A DNA stretch of 64,000 bases from Aestuariicoccus sp032586235 (GTDB lineage Bacteria; Pseudomonadota; Alphaproteobacteria; Rhodobacterales; Rhodobacteraceae): positions 24,148 to 88,147 of the forward strand of contig NZ_JAWHTD010000015.1 in NCBI RefSeq assembly GCF_032586235.1, read 5' to 3'. The position numbers and the translations under genes were made by a program. Shown here piece after piece: positions 1 to 8,488 of the stretch (its first letter is position 1; each line of letters opens with the position of its first letter). Below the pieces are notes generated by a model, which was not told the DNA's origin, did no database searches, and saw only the letters and a program-made list of their open reading frames with translations.

Positions 1-78
1 TCCGGATTGTGGACGAAGCCGAAGCAAACTTCTAACCTGCCAGTGGTCTGACTTGCCTCACGGCGCACTTAGGCTGCT

Positions 79-792
79 TCAGTACAATCCTCTTTCTCTA
101 CCAAGACGCTGGAGGGCCGATATATGGGCATTATCAGAATGGTGGATACCACCAGGGACGTCGCGCCAGTCCAGTGCCCTGTGATGCTTGGCCTTCGCGC
201 CAGCATCGCGGATCGCCGTGACCGGGTTCTCACCCTCTCGGAAGCCTTTGGAGCGCGCCACGTCCAGCACCGTCTTGATCCGTTGCGCCACGCGCCGCGC
301 CGTCTCGTGCTTTTCCGTCCAGATCGGCGACAAGACCGCCAGAACCTCGGGCTGGCCGATGGTATCGACGGGCGGGCGTCCGATCTTGGGATAGGCATGG
401 GTCTCCAGCGTCGTTATGAACTGCGCGGCGTGCTTGGCGTTCTTCCAGGTCGGCAGGCGTTCGACATGCACCTGCCGCGCGATCTCCTCGAAGCCGGGGA
501 TGTCCTTCACCCCATGAAACTTCGGATGCAGTCCCGCCCGCGCCAGCCGCGGGTATTCCAGCGCCCGTGCCCGCGCCTCATGGAGGGTTGCCAGATCGGC
601 CCCGCCCAGCCCGAAGTCGGTCCGCAGAGGTTTGCCCGCACGGTTCTTCTGCCTCTTCACCGTCATCCGCACGATCCAGCGCCGCGCGGCGGAGGGGTCA
701 ACGACAAGGTAGGGGCCATTGCCATCCGCGTGCAGCCCAGGCCCCAGAGCCTTGACGAGCGCCTTGGTCAGCTTTCCTGAAAGATGTGACAT
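79..792 (-). pseudogene. Truncated tyrosine recombinase (integrase) N-terminal fragment
   Basis: The reading frame of 237 codons begins with the DUF4102-type arm-DNA-binding domain of tRNA-targeting phage/island integrases (about residues 5-90: LHADGNGPYLVV, then a basic stretch and FGLG) and continues into the SAM-like core-binding domain (about residues 95-205). The match to the family stops near the motif HRALDWRDVP. The last 27 or so residues look like run-through sequence, and the catalytic domain with its R...HxxR...Y residues is absent. Full family members are about 400 residues. The gene starts about 150 nt from the 3' end of a tRNA-Ser gene that is transcribed toward it, the usual arrangement for an integrase next to its attachment site. 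I read it as the decayed remnant of an integrated element; it cannot catalyse recombination as it stands. Confidence 0.75.
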
Positions 793-941
793 CGGGATTA
801 TACCTCACTCCATACCACGCAAGGGAATGAACTGAAGGCAATCGAAAAGAAGCCAAGCGCAAGCTTTGGGTGGTTCTGCCCATATTTTATGGGTTACAAC
901 GCATCGTCAACAGTCAGCGCAAATCACAGATTGAGGTAGGG

Positions 942-1031
942 TGGCGGAGACGAAGGGATTCGAACCCTCGAGACGGTTTCCCGCCTACTCCCTTAGCAGG
1001 GGAGCGCCTTCGACCACTCGGCCACGTCTCC
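942..1031 (-). tRNA. tRNA-Ser (anticodon GCU) with encoded CCA
   Basis: Read on the minus strand the gene starts GGAGACGTGGCCGAGTGG and ends in CGTCTCCGCCA, giving a 7-bp acceptor stem, discriminator G and an encoded CCA. The anticodon arm is CTCCC-CTGCTAA-GGGAG, so the anticodon is GCU. A long variable arm (class II) follows, then the T arm with GGTTCGAATCC. The 90-nt length fits serine tRNAs. Its 3' end faces the truncated integrase, so it is the likely attachment site of a lost or degraded integrative element. Confidence 0.96.
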
Positions 1032-1197
1032 ACCGACGCGTATAGCCAAGCGGGGCTTGGGGTTACAAGGTGAAATCGCGGGAATTTCGAAATTACCATT
1101 GGGATTTGGGGCAGCAACGCCTCGGGCGGCGGGCGGTCCGGGTCTGCGCGGGCAAGCTCCAGACGGGCGGCGGCCGCCTATGCGCCTTGCTGGCCGG

Positions 1198-1509
1198 TCA
1201 GATCTCGACCCATACCCGGCCGTCTTCGACCCGCGTTGCATAGGTGTTGAGGTTCACGCAGGCGGGCGCGCGCAGGGCCTCGCCGGTGCGATAGTCGAAG
1301 GTGGCGTTGTGCTTGGGGCATTCGATCTCGTACTCCATCACCAGCCCGTCCTCCAGATGCACCTGTTCGTGGGTGCAAAGCCCGTCGGTGCAGTAGAACC
1401 CGCCGTCGGGGCCGTGGTAGATTGCGAAAGTGCGGCCCGCGTGATCGAAGCGGATCAGGTCCTCTTCGTCGATCTCGTCGGCCGCGCAGGCGTCGATCCA
1501 GTTGGTCAT
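1198..1509 (-). CDS. mocE: MocE-family Rieske [2Fe-2S] ferredoxin
   Basis: This 103-residue protein is a stand-alone Rieske domain. The two cluster-binding boxes are visible as C45-T-H47 and C64-PK-H67. There is no signal peptide or membrane segment, so it should be a soluble electron carrier. In the rhizopine (3-O-methyl-scyllo-inosamine) pathway of rhizobia MocE delivers electrons to the MocD oxygenase. Here the gene sits 10 nt downstream of a MocD-like gene, preceded by AAGGAG at good spacing, so the two are almost certainly co-transcribed. The ferredoxin reductase partner (MocF) is not in the window. The family call is firm; the substrate of the system is inferred from context. Confidence 0.88.
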   Translation of the reverse strand: MTNWIDACAADEIDEEDLIRFDHAGRTFAIYHGPDGGFYCTDGLCTHEQVHLEDGLVMEYEIECPKHNATFDYRTGEALRAPACVNLNTYATRVEDGRVWVEI

Positions 1510-1519
1510 GGGACACTCC

Positions 1520-2638
1520 TTATTCTGCCGGAACGGCGTTTGGCGTTGCTTTGTCCTGTGCGGCGGCGGCCCCGCCGAGCGCGCTCTGGTGCAGGTCGGT
1601 GCGGTAGGGGCGGGCGGTGGGCGGCAGGTCGCGGGTCAGGAAATCGTCGTGATAGGCGAGCTGGCGGCGCAGGATCGGCAGGATTTCCCGATAGGCGTGC
1701 CAGATCGATGGGTTCGGGGCAGGCAGGTCGTGCCTGATCCGGGCATGCAGCGCGGGCAGCTGGTGGTAGGGCACCATCGGGAACATGTGGTGCTCGACGT
1801 GGTAATTCATGTTCCAATAGATGAACCGGCTGACCGGGTTCATGTAGACCGTGCGCGAATTCAGCCGGTGGTCGAGCACGTTGTCCGCCAGCCCGGCGTG
1901 TTGCAGCAGCCCCGTCAGCACATGGTGCCAGGCACCGTAAAGGCGCGGAAGGCCGATCACCATCAGTGGCAGGATCGACTGCATCGCAATTGCAAGCGCC
2001 AGCGTCGCGGCATAGATCGCGGTCCAGATCCGGGCGATGCGGATCACCTTGGGGGCTTCGCTCTCGGGGATATAGCTCGCCTCTTCGGGGTCGAGCCGGC
2101 CGCTGGCGTTCAGCAGCATCCGCTTCCAGCCGCCCCAGGCGTCCAGAATGCCAAAGAAATTCAGGAAGATGCGGAAGAGGGCAGGGGGCCGCATGGCGAC
2201 GATCTCGGGGTCGCGGCCGACGATGATCGTGTCGGTGTGATGGCGCGCGTGGCTCCAACGCCAGGTGACCGGGTTGCGCACCATGCAGAAGCTGGCGATC
2301 TGGTAGAGCCAGTCGTTGTAGCGCCGTGTCTTGAAGGCCGTGCCGTGGCTGCATTCGTGCCAGCGGCTGTCCATGGCCGAGCCGTGAAGCACGCCGTAGG
2401 CCAGCCAGAACGGCGCCGATCCCCACGACGGCCAAAGCGCGATGCCGATCCCCGCAAAGACGATCATCGCGGCGAAAAGCAGGATCGTGTCGCGGATGGC
2501 GGGCCCGTCGCTGCGCTGCATCAGCGCCTTCATCTCCTCGCGGGGCACGTCGGTGTGATACCACTCGGCGGCGGCAAGGCCGCTGTCCACAGCGCGGGCC
2601 GCGTCGGGGCCCAGCATCGAATAATCGCGTTTTCCCAT
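1520..2638 (-). CDS. mocD: MocD-like fatty acid desaturase family oxygenase
   Basis: The 372-residue protein has the three histidine boxes of membrane di-iron desaturases/hydroxylases: HECSH at 94-98, HARHH at 130-134 and HVEHH at 280-284. Hydrophobic membrane segments lie at about residues 50-90 and 205-235. I chose the ATG at 2638 because GGGAGGAG precedes it by three bases; upstream ATG codons lack this. Rhizobial MocD, with MocE, is implicated in O-demethylation of methylated inosamine. With the neighbouring mocE and the inositol genes beyond the divergent LacI regulator, removal of an O-methyl group from a methylated inositol is a reasonable hypothesis. A true acyl-lipid desaturase remains possible because the family is shared. 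Confidence 0.8.
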   Translation of the reverse strand: MGKRDYSMLGPDAARAVDSGLAAAEWYHTDVPREEMKALMQRSDGPAIRDTILLFAAMIVFAGIGIALWPSWGSAPFWLAYGVLHGSAMDSRWHECSHGTAFKTRRYNDWLYQIASFCMVRNPVTWRWSHARHHTDTIIVGRDPEIVAMRPPALFRIFLNFFGILDAWGGWKRMLLNASGRLDPEEASYIPESEAPKVIRIARIWTAIYAATLALAIAMQSILPLMVIGLPRLYGAWHHVLTGLLQHAGLADNVLDHRLNSRTVYMNPVSRFIYWNMNYHVEHHMFPMVPYHQLPALHARIRHDLPAPNPSIWHAYREILPILRRQLAYHDDFLTRDLPPTARPYRTDLHQSALGGAAAAQDKATPNAVPAE

Positions 2639-2776
2639 GGTCTCCTCCCGGGGGCGTTGGCCGGTGTCGGAACCATATCCCCGCGCAGGCGATTCCCGAT
2701 GGGATTTCGTTGCAAATAACATCAAAAAGCATCAAAAAGTAGGTCCTATATGAGGTTATCACATCAAGAGGGCCGC
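2639..2776. promoter_or_regulatory. Divergent mocD / lacI control region
   Basis: This 138-bp region separates the divergent starts of the MocD-like gene and the first LacI regulator, so it must hold both promoters. It contains a perfect head-to-tail duplication of CATCAAAAAG (2720-2739) and a lone TTGCAA half-site at 2710-2715. The region is clearly AT-richer than the flanking genes. No complete palindromic operator was found. Confidence 0.5.
2720..2739 (+). repeat. Perfect 10-bp tandem repeat (CATCAAAAAG x2)
   Basis: CATCAAAAAG occurs twice with no spacer. The 10-bp period places both copies on nearly the same DNA face, and the oligo-A tracts would be in phase and bend the DNA. Its position in the divergent mocD/lacI promoter suggests a regulator-binding or bending role, which is inference. 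Confidence 0.6.
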
Positions 2777-3808
2777 ATGGCGCGCCGACCGACGCTTAAG
2801 GATCTTGCCCGCGCCGCAGGGGTTGGCGTGGCAACCGTGGACCGCGTGCTTAACGGCCGGCCGCATGTGCGAGAGGCGACGATCGCGCGCGTCGCCGAAG
2901 CCGCCGCGCGCATCGGCTATCCGACGCCGATGCTGGAGGCCCGCCAGGCGCAGGCCGCCGCCCCGCGGCTACGGTTCGGCTTTGTGCTGCACAAGGGAGC
3001 GCAGGAATTCTACCGGAACTTTGCGCGCGAACTGGAACAGGCCGTGGCGGCGCGTACCGACCTGCGCGCCAGCTGCGAGATCCGCTTTTCGCCCTCTCAG
3101 GCGCCCTCGGATTTCGCGGCAGAGATCGAGGCGGCGGCCGGCACCTGCGACGTGATCGCCACCTCGGCCATCAATCACCCCAGCCTGACCGATACAGTGC
3201 AGCGGGTCACCGCCTCGGGCGTTCCGGTCTTTGCCCTGCTCAACGATTTCGCGCCAAGCGTGCGGCAGAACTACCTCGGGCTCGACAACATGAGGGCCGG
3301 GCGCATCGCCGCCTGGATGATCGTCACGCAGCTGCGCGATCCGGGCAAGCTGGCGCTCTTTGTGGGCGGCAACCGGTGGCACGGCCACCTTCTGCGCGAG
3401 ACCGGTTTCCAAAGCTATCTGCGCGAATGCGCGCCGGGGTTCACGCTGCTGGACACCAAGGTCAACCTAGAGACCCGGCAGGTGACCTATGAGGCGACGC
3501 TCGATCTGCTGAACCGCCACCCGGATCTGCGCGGCATCTACGTGGCGGGTGGCGGCATGGAAGGCGCCATCGCCGCGCTGCGCGAGCTGCGCCCGCCGGG
3601 CAAGGTGGCGCTGGTGGTGAACGAGCTGACCTCCGACAGCCGCAGGGGGCTCGCGGATCGCTATGTCAGCCTGGTGATCGGCACACCGCTCGCGTCGCTC
3701 TGCCGCGATCTGGTCGGGCTGATGGCCAAGGCGGCCGGGGACGGGCCGAACGCGCGACCCGGCCAGCACTTCCTGACGCCCGAGCTTTACTGCCCGGAAT
3801 CCGTCTAG
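2777..3808 (+). CDS. LacI-family transcriptional regulator (moc/iol locus, copy 1)
   Basis: The protein has 343 residues. An N-terminal LacI helix-turn-helix (TLKDLARAAGVGVATVDRVL, about residues 5-25) is followed by a periplasmic-binding-protein-like sugar domain. It lies between the divergent mocD/E pair and the convergent iol operon. It is clearly paralogous to the regulator at 13632-14660: both share the ATVDR/TTVDR recognition helix, the segment EFYRNFARE, the GGNRWHGH motif and the YVAGGGMEGAIAALRE block. The start at 2777 gives the standard LacI N-terminus; a start 27 bases upstream would only add a non-conserved extension. Its stop codon overlaps the stop of iolE within a single CTAG. 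Confidence 0.9.
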   Translation: MARRPTLKDLARAAGVGVATVDRVLNGRPHVREATIARVAEAAARIGYPTPMLEARQAQAAAPRLRFGFVLHKGAQEFYRNFARELEQAVAARTDLRASCEIRFSPSQAPSDFAAEIEAAAGTCDVIATSAINHPSLTDTVQRVTASGVPVFALLNDFAPSVRQNYLGLDNMRAGRIAAWMIVTQLRDPGKLALFVGGNRWHGHLLRETGFQSYLRECAPGFTLLDTKVNLETRQVTYEATLDLLNRHPDLRGIYVAGGGMEGAIAALRELRPPGKVALVVNELTSDSRRGLADRYVSLVIGTPLASLCRDLVGLMAKAAGDGPNARPGQHFLTPELYCPESV

Positions 3809-4713
3809 CCCTCTGCCACCTCGATCCCGGCGGTGCGGCACATCCTCAGAATGCTGTCGTACCCCAGCTTGGCATAGTCATGAGGCGGGGCTTTGGCCGG
3901 GTCCTGTTCGGCTTCGACGACGATCCAGCCTTGATAGTTCATGGCCTTCAGCCGGTCGGTGACGGCCTGAAAATCGATGCAGCCTTCGGGATCGCCCGGC
4001 ACGGTAAAGGCCCCGCCCGCGACGGCGTCCAGAAAGCTGCCGTCCTCCGCGCGGATGCGGGCGGCCACCTCGGCGCGGACGTCCTTGTAATGCACATGGT
4101 GGATGCGGTCGCCCCAGGCGTCCAGCACCGCCAGCGGGTCGGCCCCGGCGAACTGCAGGTGCCCGGTGTCGTAGAGCAGTTTCAGCGCCGGATCGCTGCC
4201 TTGCATCAGCCAGGCGATGTCCTCGGCATCCTCGATCATGCTGCCCATGTGGTGGTGATAGGCCAGCGCGACACCCCGATCCGCCGTCCATCTGGCCAAT
4301 TCCGACAGCTTGGCCGCATAGGCCGTCACCGCGTCGCGGCTCAGCTTTGGCCGCTGGCTGACCGGCGTGGCGATCTGGCCCTGCACGGTGTTGGAGCATT
4401 CGGCATAGACGATGCAGGGGGCATCGAGGGCGGCGAACTGGTCGACCTGTTCGCGGATCGCGGCCTTTTCGGTCTCCAGGTCGTTCACCATCAGATTGCC
4501 CGAACACCAGCCCCCGCAGAGCGCCAGCCCATAGCGGTCGAGATAGGCGCGCAGGCCTTCGGTGTCGGCGGGCATGCGGCGGCCACGCTCGACACCGGCA
4601 TAGCCGATGCTTGCGGCGTCCTCCATCGCGCCCTCGATGGTGAAGGCGGCGGTCAGATCCGGCAGGTCGTCGTTCTGCCAGGCGATCAGCGAGACCCCGA
4701 TGCGGACGCTCAT
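3805..4713 (-). CDS. iolE: Myo-inosose-2 dehydratase (IolE-like)
   Basis: This 302-residue TIM-barrel protein belongs to the xylose-isomerase-like superfamily and has the length of IolE. It should dehydrate 2-keto-myo-inositol to 3D-(3,5/4)-trihydroxycyclohexane-1,2-dione, the substrate of the adjacent IolD. Metal-site-type segments are visible in LLYDTGHLQFAG and in VVEAEQDP near the C-terminus. The start overlaps the iolD stop as ATGA, so it is the last gene of a tightly coupled operon iolG-iolC-iolD-iolE. A second IolE-type protein is encoded at 32120-33007; this copy is the likelier partner of iolD because of the coupling. Confidence 0.88.
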   Translation of the reverse strand: MSVRIGVSLIAWQNDDLPDLTAAFTIEGAMEDAASIGYAGVERGRRMPADTEGLRAYLDRYGLALCGGWCSGNLMVNDLETEKAAIREQVDQFAALDAPCIVYAECSNTVQGQIATPVSQRPKLSRDAVTAYAAKLSELARWTADRGVALAYHHHMGSMIEDAEDIAWLMQGSDPALKLLYDTGHLQFAGADPLAVLDAWGDRIHHVHYKDVRAEVAARIRAEDGSFLDAVAGGAFTVPGDPEGCIDFQAVTDRLKAMNYQGWIVVEAEQDPAKAPPHDYAKLGYDSILRMCRTAGIEVAEG

Positions 4714-6551
4714 CCCTCGGCCCTCTGGCGGGACTTGTTGCCCTCCCAGGCGACGCGGGCGGCGCGGACCTCGGCCCGGTCCGACACCTCGGGCACGCCC
4801 ACTTCCCACCAGGTGCCGCCATGCGGCGTCGAGGGATAGGGGTCGGTGTCGATCACCACGACATAGGGTCCCTTGACTTCGTGCCGCCGGGCCAGCGCCT
4901 TTTCCAGCTCGGCGACCGAGCCGACCTTGACGCTGGTGGCGCCCAGGCTGGCGGCATGGGCGGCAAAGTCGATGGCCGAGGGCACCTCGTGCACAGTGTG
5001 CTCCAGCAGGCAGTTGAACTCGGCCCCGCCGGTGCCCATCTGCAGCCGGTTGATGCAGCCGAAACCGCGGTTGTCGGTGATCACGACGGTGAAACCGATG
5101 CCCATCATCGCCGCCGTCGCCAGCTCGGAATTGGCCATCAGATAGGTGCCGTCGCCGGTAAAGCAGATCACGTCGCGGCCCGGGTCGGCCATCTTGATGC
5201 CCATCGCCCCGGCGATCTCGTAGCCCATGCAGCTGAACCCGTATTCCATGTGATAGGACCCCGGCCGGTCGGCTTTCCAGAGCTTGTGCAGCTCGCCCGG
5301 CATGGTGCCGGCGGCGCACATCACCAGCGTGTCCCCGGTGGCCGCGCGCTGCACCGCGCCCACCACCTGCATGTCGGTGGCCAGCGCGTTGGCGCCCTCC
5401 GCTTCGGGCGCTGCGGTCAGCGGATCGACCTGCGCGAACCACTCGGCCTTGAGCGTCGCTGCCGGGGCTTCGGCCCGGTGCCCGCCAAGCGCCGCGCCCA
5501 GCTCTTCCAGCCCGAGGCGGGCATCGGCCATAAGCGGCATCGCGCCGTGCTTCATGGCGTCATAGGCGGCAACGTTGAGGCTGACCAGCTTGCGTCCGGG
5601 ATGCGCGAAGAGCCCCCAGGACCCGGTGGTGAAATCCTGAAACCGCGTGCCCACCCCCAGCACCAGATCGGCCTCGGCGCAAACCGTGTTGGCGGGCGCG
5701 CCCCCGGTCACCCCGATGGGCCCGAGGTTGAGCGGATGATCCCAGGGCAGCGCCGATTTGCCCGCCTGGGTCTCGGTCACCGGGATGCCATGCGCCTCGG
5801 CAAAGGCGCGGAGCGCCTCGCAGGCCCCGGCGTAATGCACGCCCCCGCCGGCCACGATCACCGGGCGCTCGGCCGCCCTGATCGCCTCGGCCACACGCGC
5901 CAGTTCGCCTTCGTCGGGGCGGATGCGGCGCTGGTGCCAGACGCGCGGCTCGAAGAAGCTGACCGGGTAATCATAGGCCTCGGCCTGCACGTCCTGGCAG
6001 AACGACAGGCAGACCGGCCCGCAGTCTGCCGGGTCGGTCATCACCCGGAAGGCGCGGGGCAGGGCGGTCAGCAGCTGCTCGGGCCGGGCGATGCGGTCGA
6101 AATAGCGGGTCACCGGGCGGAAGCAATCGTTGACGCTGACCGTGCCGTCGCCGAAATCCTCGATCTGCTGCAGCACCGGGTCCGGCCCGCGATGGGCAAA
6201 GACGTCGCCCGGCACCAGCAGCACCGGCAGTCGGTTCACATGCGCCAGCGCCGCCGCCGTCACCATGTTCGTGGCCCCCGGCCCGATGGACGAGGTCACC
6301 GCCATGGCGCGGCCCCGCCGCATCTGCTTGGCATAGGCGATGGCGGCATGGGCCATGGTCTGCTCGTTATGCCCGCGCCAGGTCGGCAGTTCTTCGCGCG
6401 CGGCATAAAGCGCCTCGCCCAGCCCGGCCACGTTGCCGTGGCCGAAGATCGCCCAGAAACCGGCGATGAAGCTTTCGCCGCTTTCGGTCTTCTGCGCCGC
6501 GATATAGCGCGTCATCGCCTGCGCGGCGGTCAATCGGATCGTTCCCGTCAT
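4710..6551 (-). CDS. iolD: 3D-(3,5/4)-trihydroxycyclohexane-1,2-dione hydrolase (IolD)
   Basis: This 613-residue thiamine-diphosphate enzyme opens the cyclohexanedione ring to give 5-deoxy-D-glucuronate. The acetolactate-synthase-like order is visible: an N-terminal pyrimidine-binding domain (GESFIAGFWAIFGHGNVAGLG near residues 20-40), a middle domain, and a C-terminal PP domain with the TDP motif CFTGDGTYLMANSEL. The ATG at 6551 is favoured because AGGAGG lies 7 bases upstream; an ATG six bases earlier is too close to it. The product, 5-deoxyglucuronate, needs IolB, whose only copy in the window is at 29 kb. Identification is secure. Confidence 0.95.
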   Translation of the reverse strand: MTGTIRLTAAQAMTRYIAAQKTESGESFIAGFWAIFGHGNVAGLGEALYAAREELPTWRGHNEQTMAHAAIAYAKQMRRGRAMAVTSSIGPGATNMVTAAALAHVNRLPVLLVPGDVFAHRGPDPVLQQIEDFGDGTVSVNDCFRPVTRYFDRIARPEQLLTALPRAFRVMTDPADCGPVCLSFCQDVQAEAYDYPVSFFEPRVWHQRRIRPDEGELARVAEAIRAAERPVIVAGGGVHYAGACEALRAFAEAHGIPVTETQAGKSALPWDHPLNLGPIGVTGGAPANTVCAEADLVLGVGTRFQDFTTGSWGLFAHPGRKLVSLNVAAYDAMKHGAMPLMADARLGLEELGAALGGHRAEAPAATLKAEWFAQVDPLTAAPEAEGANALATDMQVVGAVQRAATGDTLVMCAAGTMPGELHKLWKADRPGSYHMEYGFSCMGYEIAGAMGIKMADPGRDVICFTGDGTYLMANSELATAAMMGIGFTVVITDNRGFGCINRLQMGTGGAEFNCLLEHTVHEVPSAIDFAAHAASLGATSVKVGSVAELEKALARRHEVKGPYVVVIDTDPYPSTPHGGTWWEVGVPEVSDRAEVRAARVAWEGNKSRQRAEG

Positions 6552-6553
6552 GG

Positions 6554-8488
6554 TCATGCCTCCTGTCGTTGCGGCGCCGGGGCCTCTGCCCGCGCCCTGT
6601 CCCATATCCCGCAGAGCCGCGCATAGCGCTCCGCCATCTGCGCCACCGCGTCGGTGTCGCTCATGCCGCCGGCCAGCCAGGCCCGGGCGGCGTCGCCGAA
6701 TATCGTCCGGCCCACCGCAAAGCCCCTGACCAGCGGCTGCCGCGCGGCCAGCGCAAAGCTTTGCGCCAATTCGTCCTCGGGCGCGTCCAGCCCCAGCACC
6801 ACGATCCCGCGCGTGCGCGGGTCGTTGCGACGGATGGCGTCAACCGCATGGGTCCAGGCAGCCTCGGTCCGGAACGGCTCGAGCTTCCACCAGTCGGGGA
6901 AGACCCCGGTGTCGTAGAACTGCTGGATCAGAATCGCGGTGGTCATGTCGTCCACCGGGCCCACCTTCGAGGGGATCACCTCCAGCAGGAACTCCAGCCC
7001 ATTGCGCCGGGCCGCAGTGTAAAGCCGCTTCACCCGCGCCTCTTGCAACGCACGCGTCGCGGCGTCGTCATTGGGGTGGCAGAAGACCAGCAGCTTGACC
7101 ACGGTCCCGCGCGCCCAGTCCTGCACCCCGCCCAGATCGTCGCCCAGTTCGGGCTCGAATTCGATGGGCCGCGAGCCTGGCAGCTCGGCCGGCCGCCCGA
7201 TCCAGAGCCCGGTGCCCGCGGCGCGGTGCAGTGCTGCGCGCCCGATGCGGTCGTCACAAAGGATGCCGTAGCCCGGCCGCCCGTCCTGCACCCGCAGCGA
7301 CGCGTCGAGGCAGAGCTGCTTGAACGCCGCGCCTTTCTGGCGCGTGTAGCCCGGCATCTCTTCAAGCTGCAGGCGGTGGTCGAAGGCAAAGGTCCGCACC
7401 TCGGGCCAGTCGCCGCCGGGGCGGGTGTGGCGGGTCGTGGCCCAATGCACCTGCTCGAGCTCTGTGTCGTTGCGCAAGTCGGGCCGCCGGATGCCCCGGT
7501 CCAGAAAGAACCGCAGCTCCTCCCAGCTGGGATAGGCCGGGGCGCAGCCGTGCCGGCTGACCGCGAAGGCCCCGCAGGCGTTGGCGTATTTCAGCGCCAC
7601 CGGCCAGGGCTCGCCGTCCAGCCAGCCTTTCAGCAGCCCCGACATGAAACCGTCGCCCGCCCCCAGCACGTTGAAGACCTCGATGGCGAAGCCCGGCCCG
7701 GTCTCGCCCTCGTCGAGGTTGCCCGGGATATCGCCGGTAAAGGCCACCGCCCCCATCGGCCCCCGCTTGCAGACCAGCGTGGCGCCGGAGACCGCCCGCA
7801 CCGCGCGCAAGGCCGCGATCGTGTCGGTCGAGCCGCCCGCGATGTGGAACTCCTCCTCGGTGCCGACGATCAGGTCGAAAAGGTGCAGCGTCTCCTGCAG
7901 CTTGGCGGTCACCTTGCCGCTTTCGACGAAGCGGCTTTCGCCCGCGCCATGCCCCGCCACACCCCAGAGGTTCGGGCGATAGTCGATGTCGAGCGCCGTC
8001 TTCTGCCCGTTCCCGCGCGCCAGCCGCAGCGCCTTGAGCGTCGCCGCCTCGACCCGCGGGTGGCTCAGATGCGTGCCCGTGGCCACCACGGCGCGGGCGC
8101 GCGCGATGAACGCGGGGTCGATGTCGTCCTCAGTCAGCCCCATGTCGGCGCAGTTCTCGCGGTAGAAGATCAGCGGAAAGCTGTGTTCGTCGCGGATGCC
8201 CAGCAGCACCAGCGCCGTCAGCCGTTCGGGATCGACCTTCACGCCTGTCGTATCCACCCCCTCGCGCGCCAGCTGCTCGGTGATGAAGCGCCCCATGTGT
8301 TCGTCGCCGACCCCGGTGATCACCGCTGACCGCAGCCCCAGCCGCGCGGTCCCGCAGGCGATGTTGGTGGGCGAGCCGCCGATATACTTGTCGAACGACC
8401 CCATATCCTCAAGCCGCCCGCCGATTTGCGCGCCGTAAAGATCGACCGAGGACCGGCCGATGGTGATGACGTCAAGCGGGTGGGTCAT
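6554..8488 (-). CDS. iolC: Fused 5-dehydro-2-deoxygluconokinase / DUF2090 aldolase (IolC-type)
   Basis: This 644-residue protein joins two modules. Residues 1-330 are a PfkB/ribokinase-family kinase with an N-terminal GRSSVDLYG, a central substrate region and the catalytic motif NVLGAGDGFMSG. About residues 340-644 form a DUF2090 domain, which in such fusions is assigned as 5-dehydro-2-deoxyphosphogluconate aldolase. One protein could therefore phosphorylate 2-deoxy-5-ketogluconate and cleave it to dihydroxyacetone phosphate and malonate semialdehyde. The start overlaps the iolG stop as ATGA. A second, unfused IolC kinase lies at 29933-30910 next to a non-homologous class II aldolase, so these steps appear to be encoded twice. 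Confidence 0.92.
   Translation of the reverse strand: MTHPLDVITIGRSSVDLYGAQIGGRLEDMGSFDKYIGGSPTNIACGTARLGLRSAVITGVGDEHMGRFITEQLAREGVDTTGVKVDPERLTALVLLGIRDEHSFPLIFYRENCADMGLTEDDIDPAFIARARAVVATGTHLSHPRVEAATLKALRLARGNGQKTALDIDYRPNLWGVAGHGAGESRFVESGKVTAKLQETLHLFDLIVGTEEEFHIAGGSTDTIAALRAVRAVSGATLVCKRGPMGAVAFTGDIPGNLDEGETGPGFAIEVFNVLGAGDGFMSGLLKGWLDGEPWPVALKYANACGAFAVSRHGCAPAYPSWEELRFFLDRGIRRPDLRNDTELEQVHWATTRHTRPGGDWPEVRTFAFDHRLQLEEMPGYTRQKGAAFKQLCLDASLRVQDGRPGYGILCDDRIGRAALHRAAGTGLWIGRPAELPGSRPIEFEPELGDDLGGVQDWARGTVVKLLVFCHPNDDAATRALQEARVKRLYTAARRNGLEFLLEVIPSKVGPVDDMTTAILIQQFYDTGVFPDWWKLEPFRTEAAWTHAVDAIRRNDPRTRGIVVLGLDAPEDELAQSFALAARQPLVRGFAVGRTIFGDAARAWLAGGMSDTDAVAQMAERYARLCGIWDRARAEAPAPQRQEA

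Noticed and set aside
1..35. Possible C-terminal end of a plus-strand gene (RIVDEAEANF-stop) at the left edge
   Set aside because: Only ten codons are visible and nothing about them is recognisable, so it cannot be told from chance.
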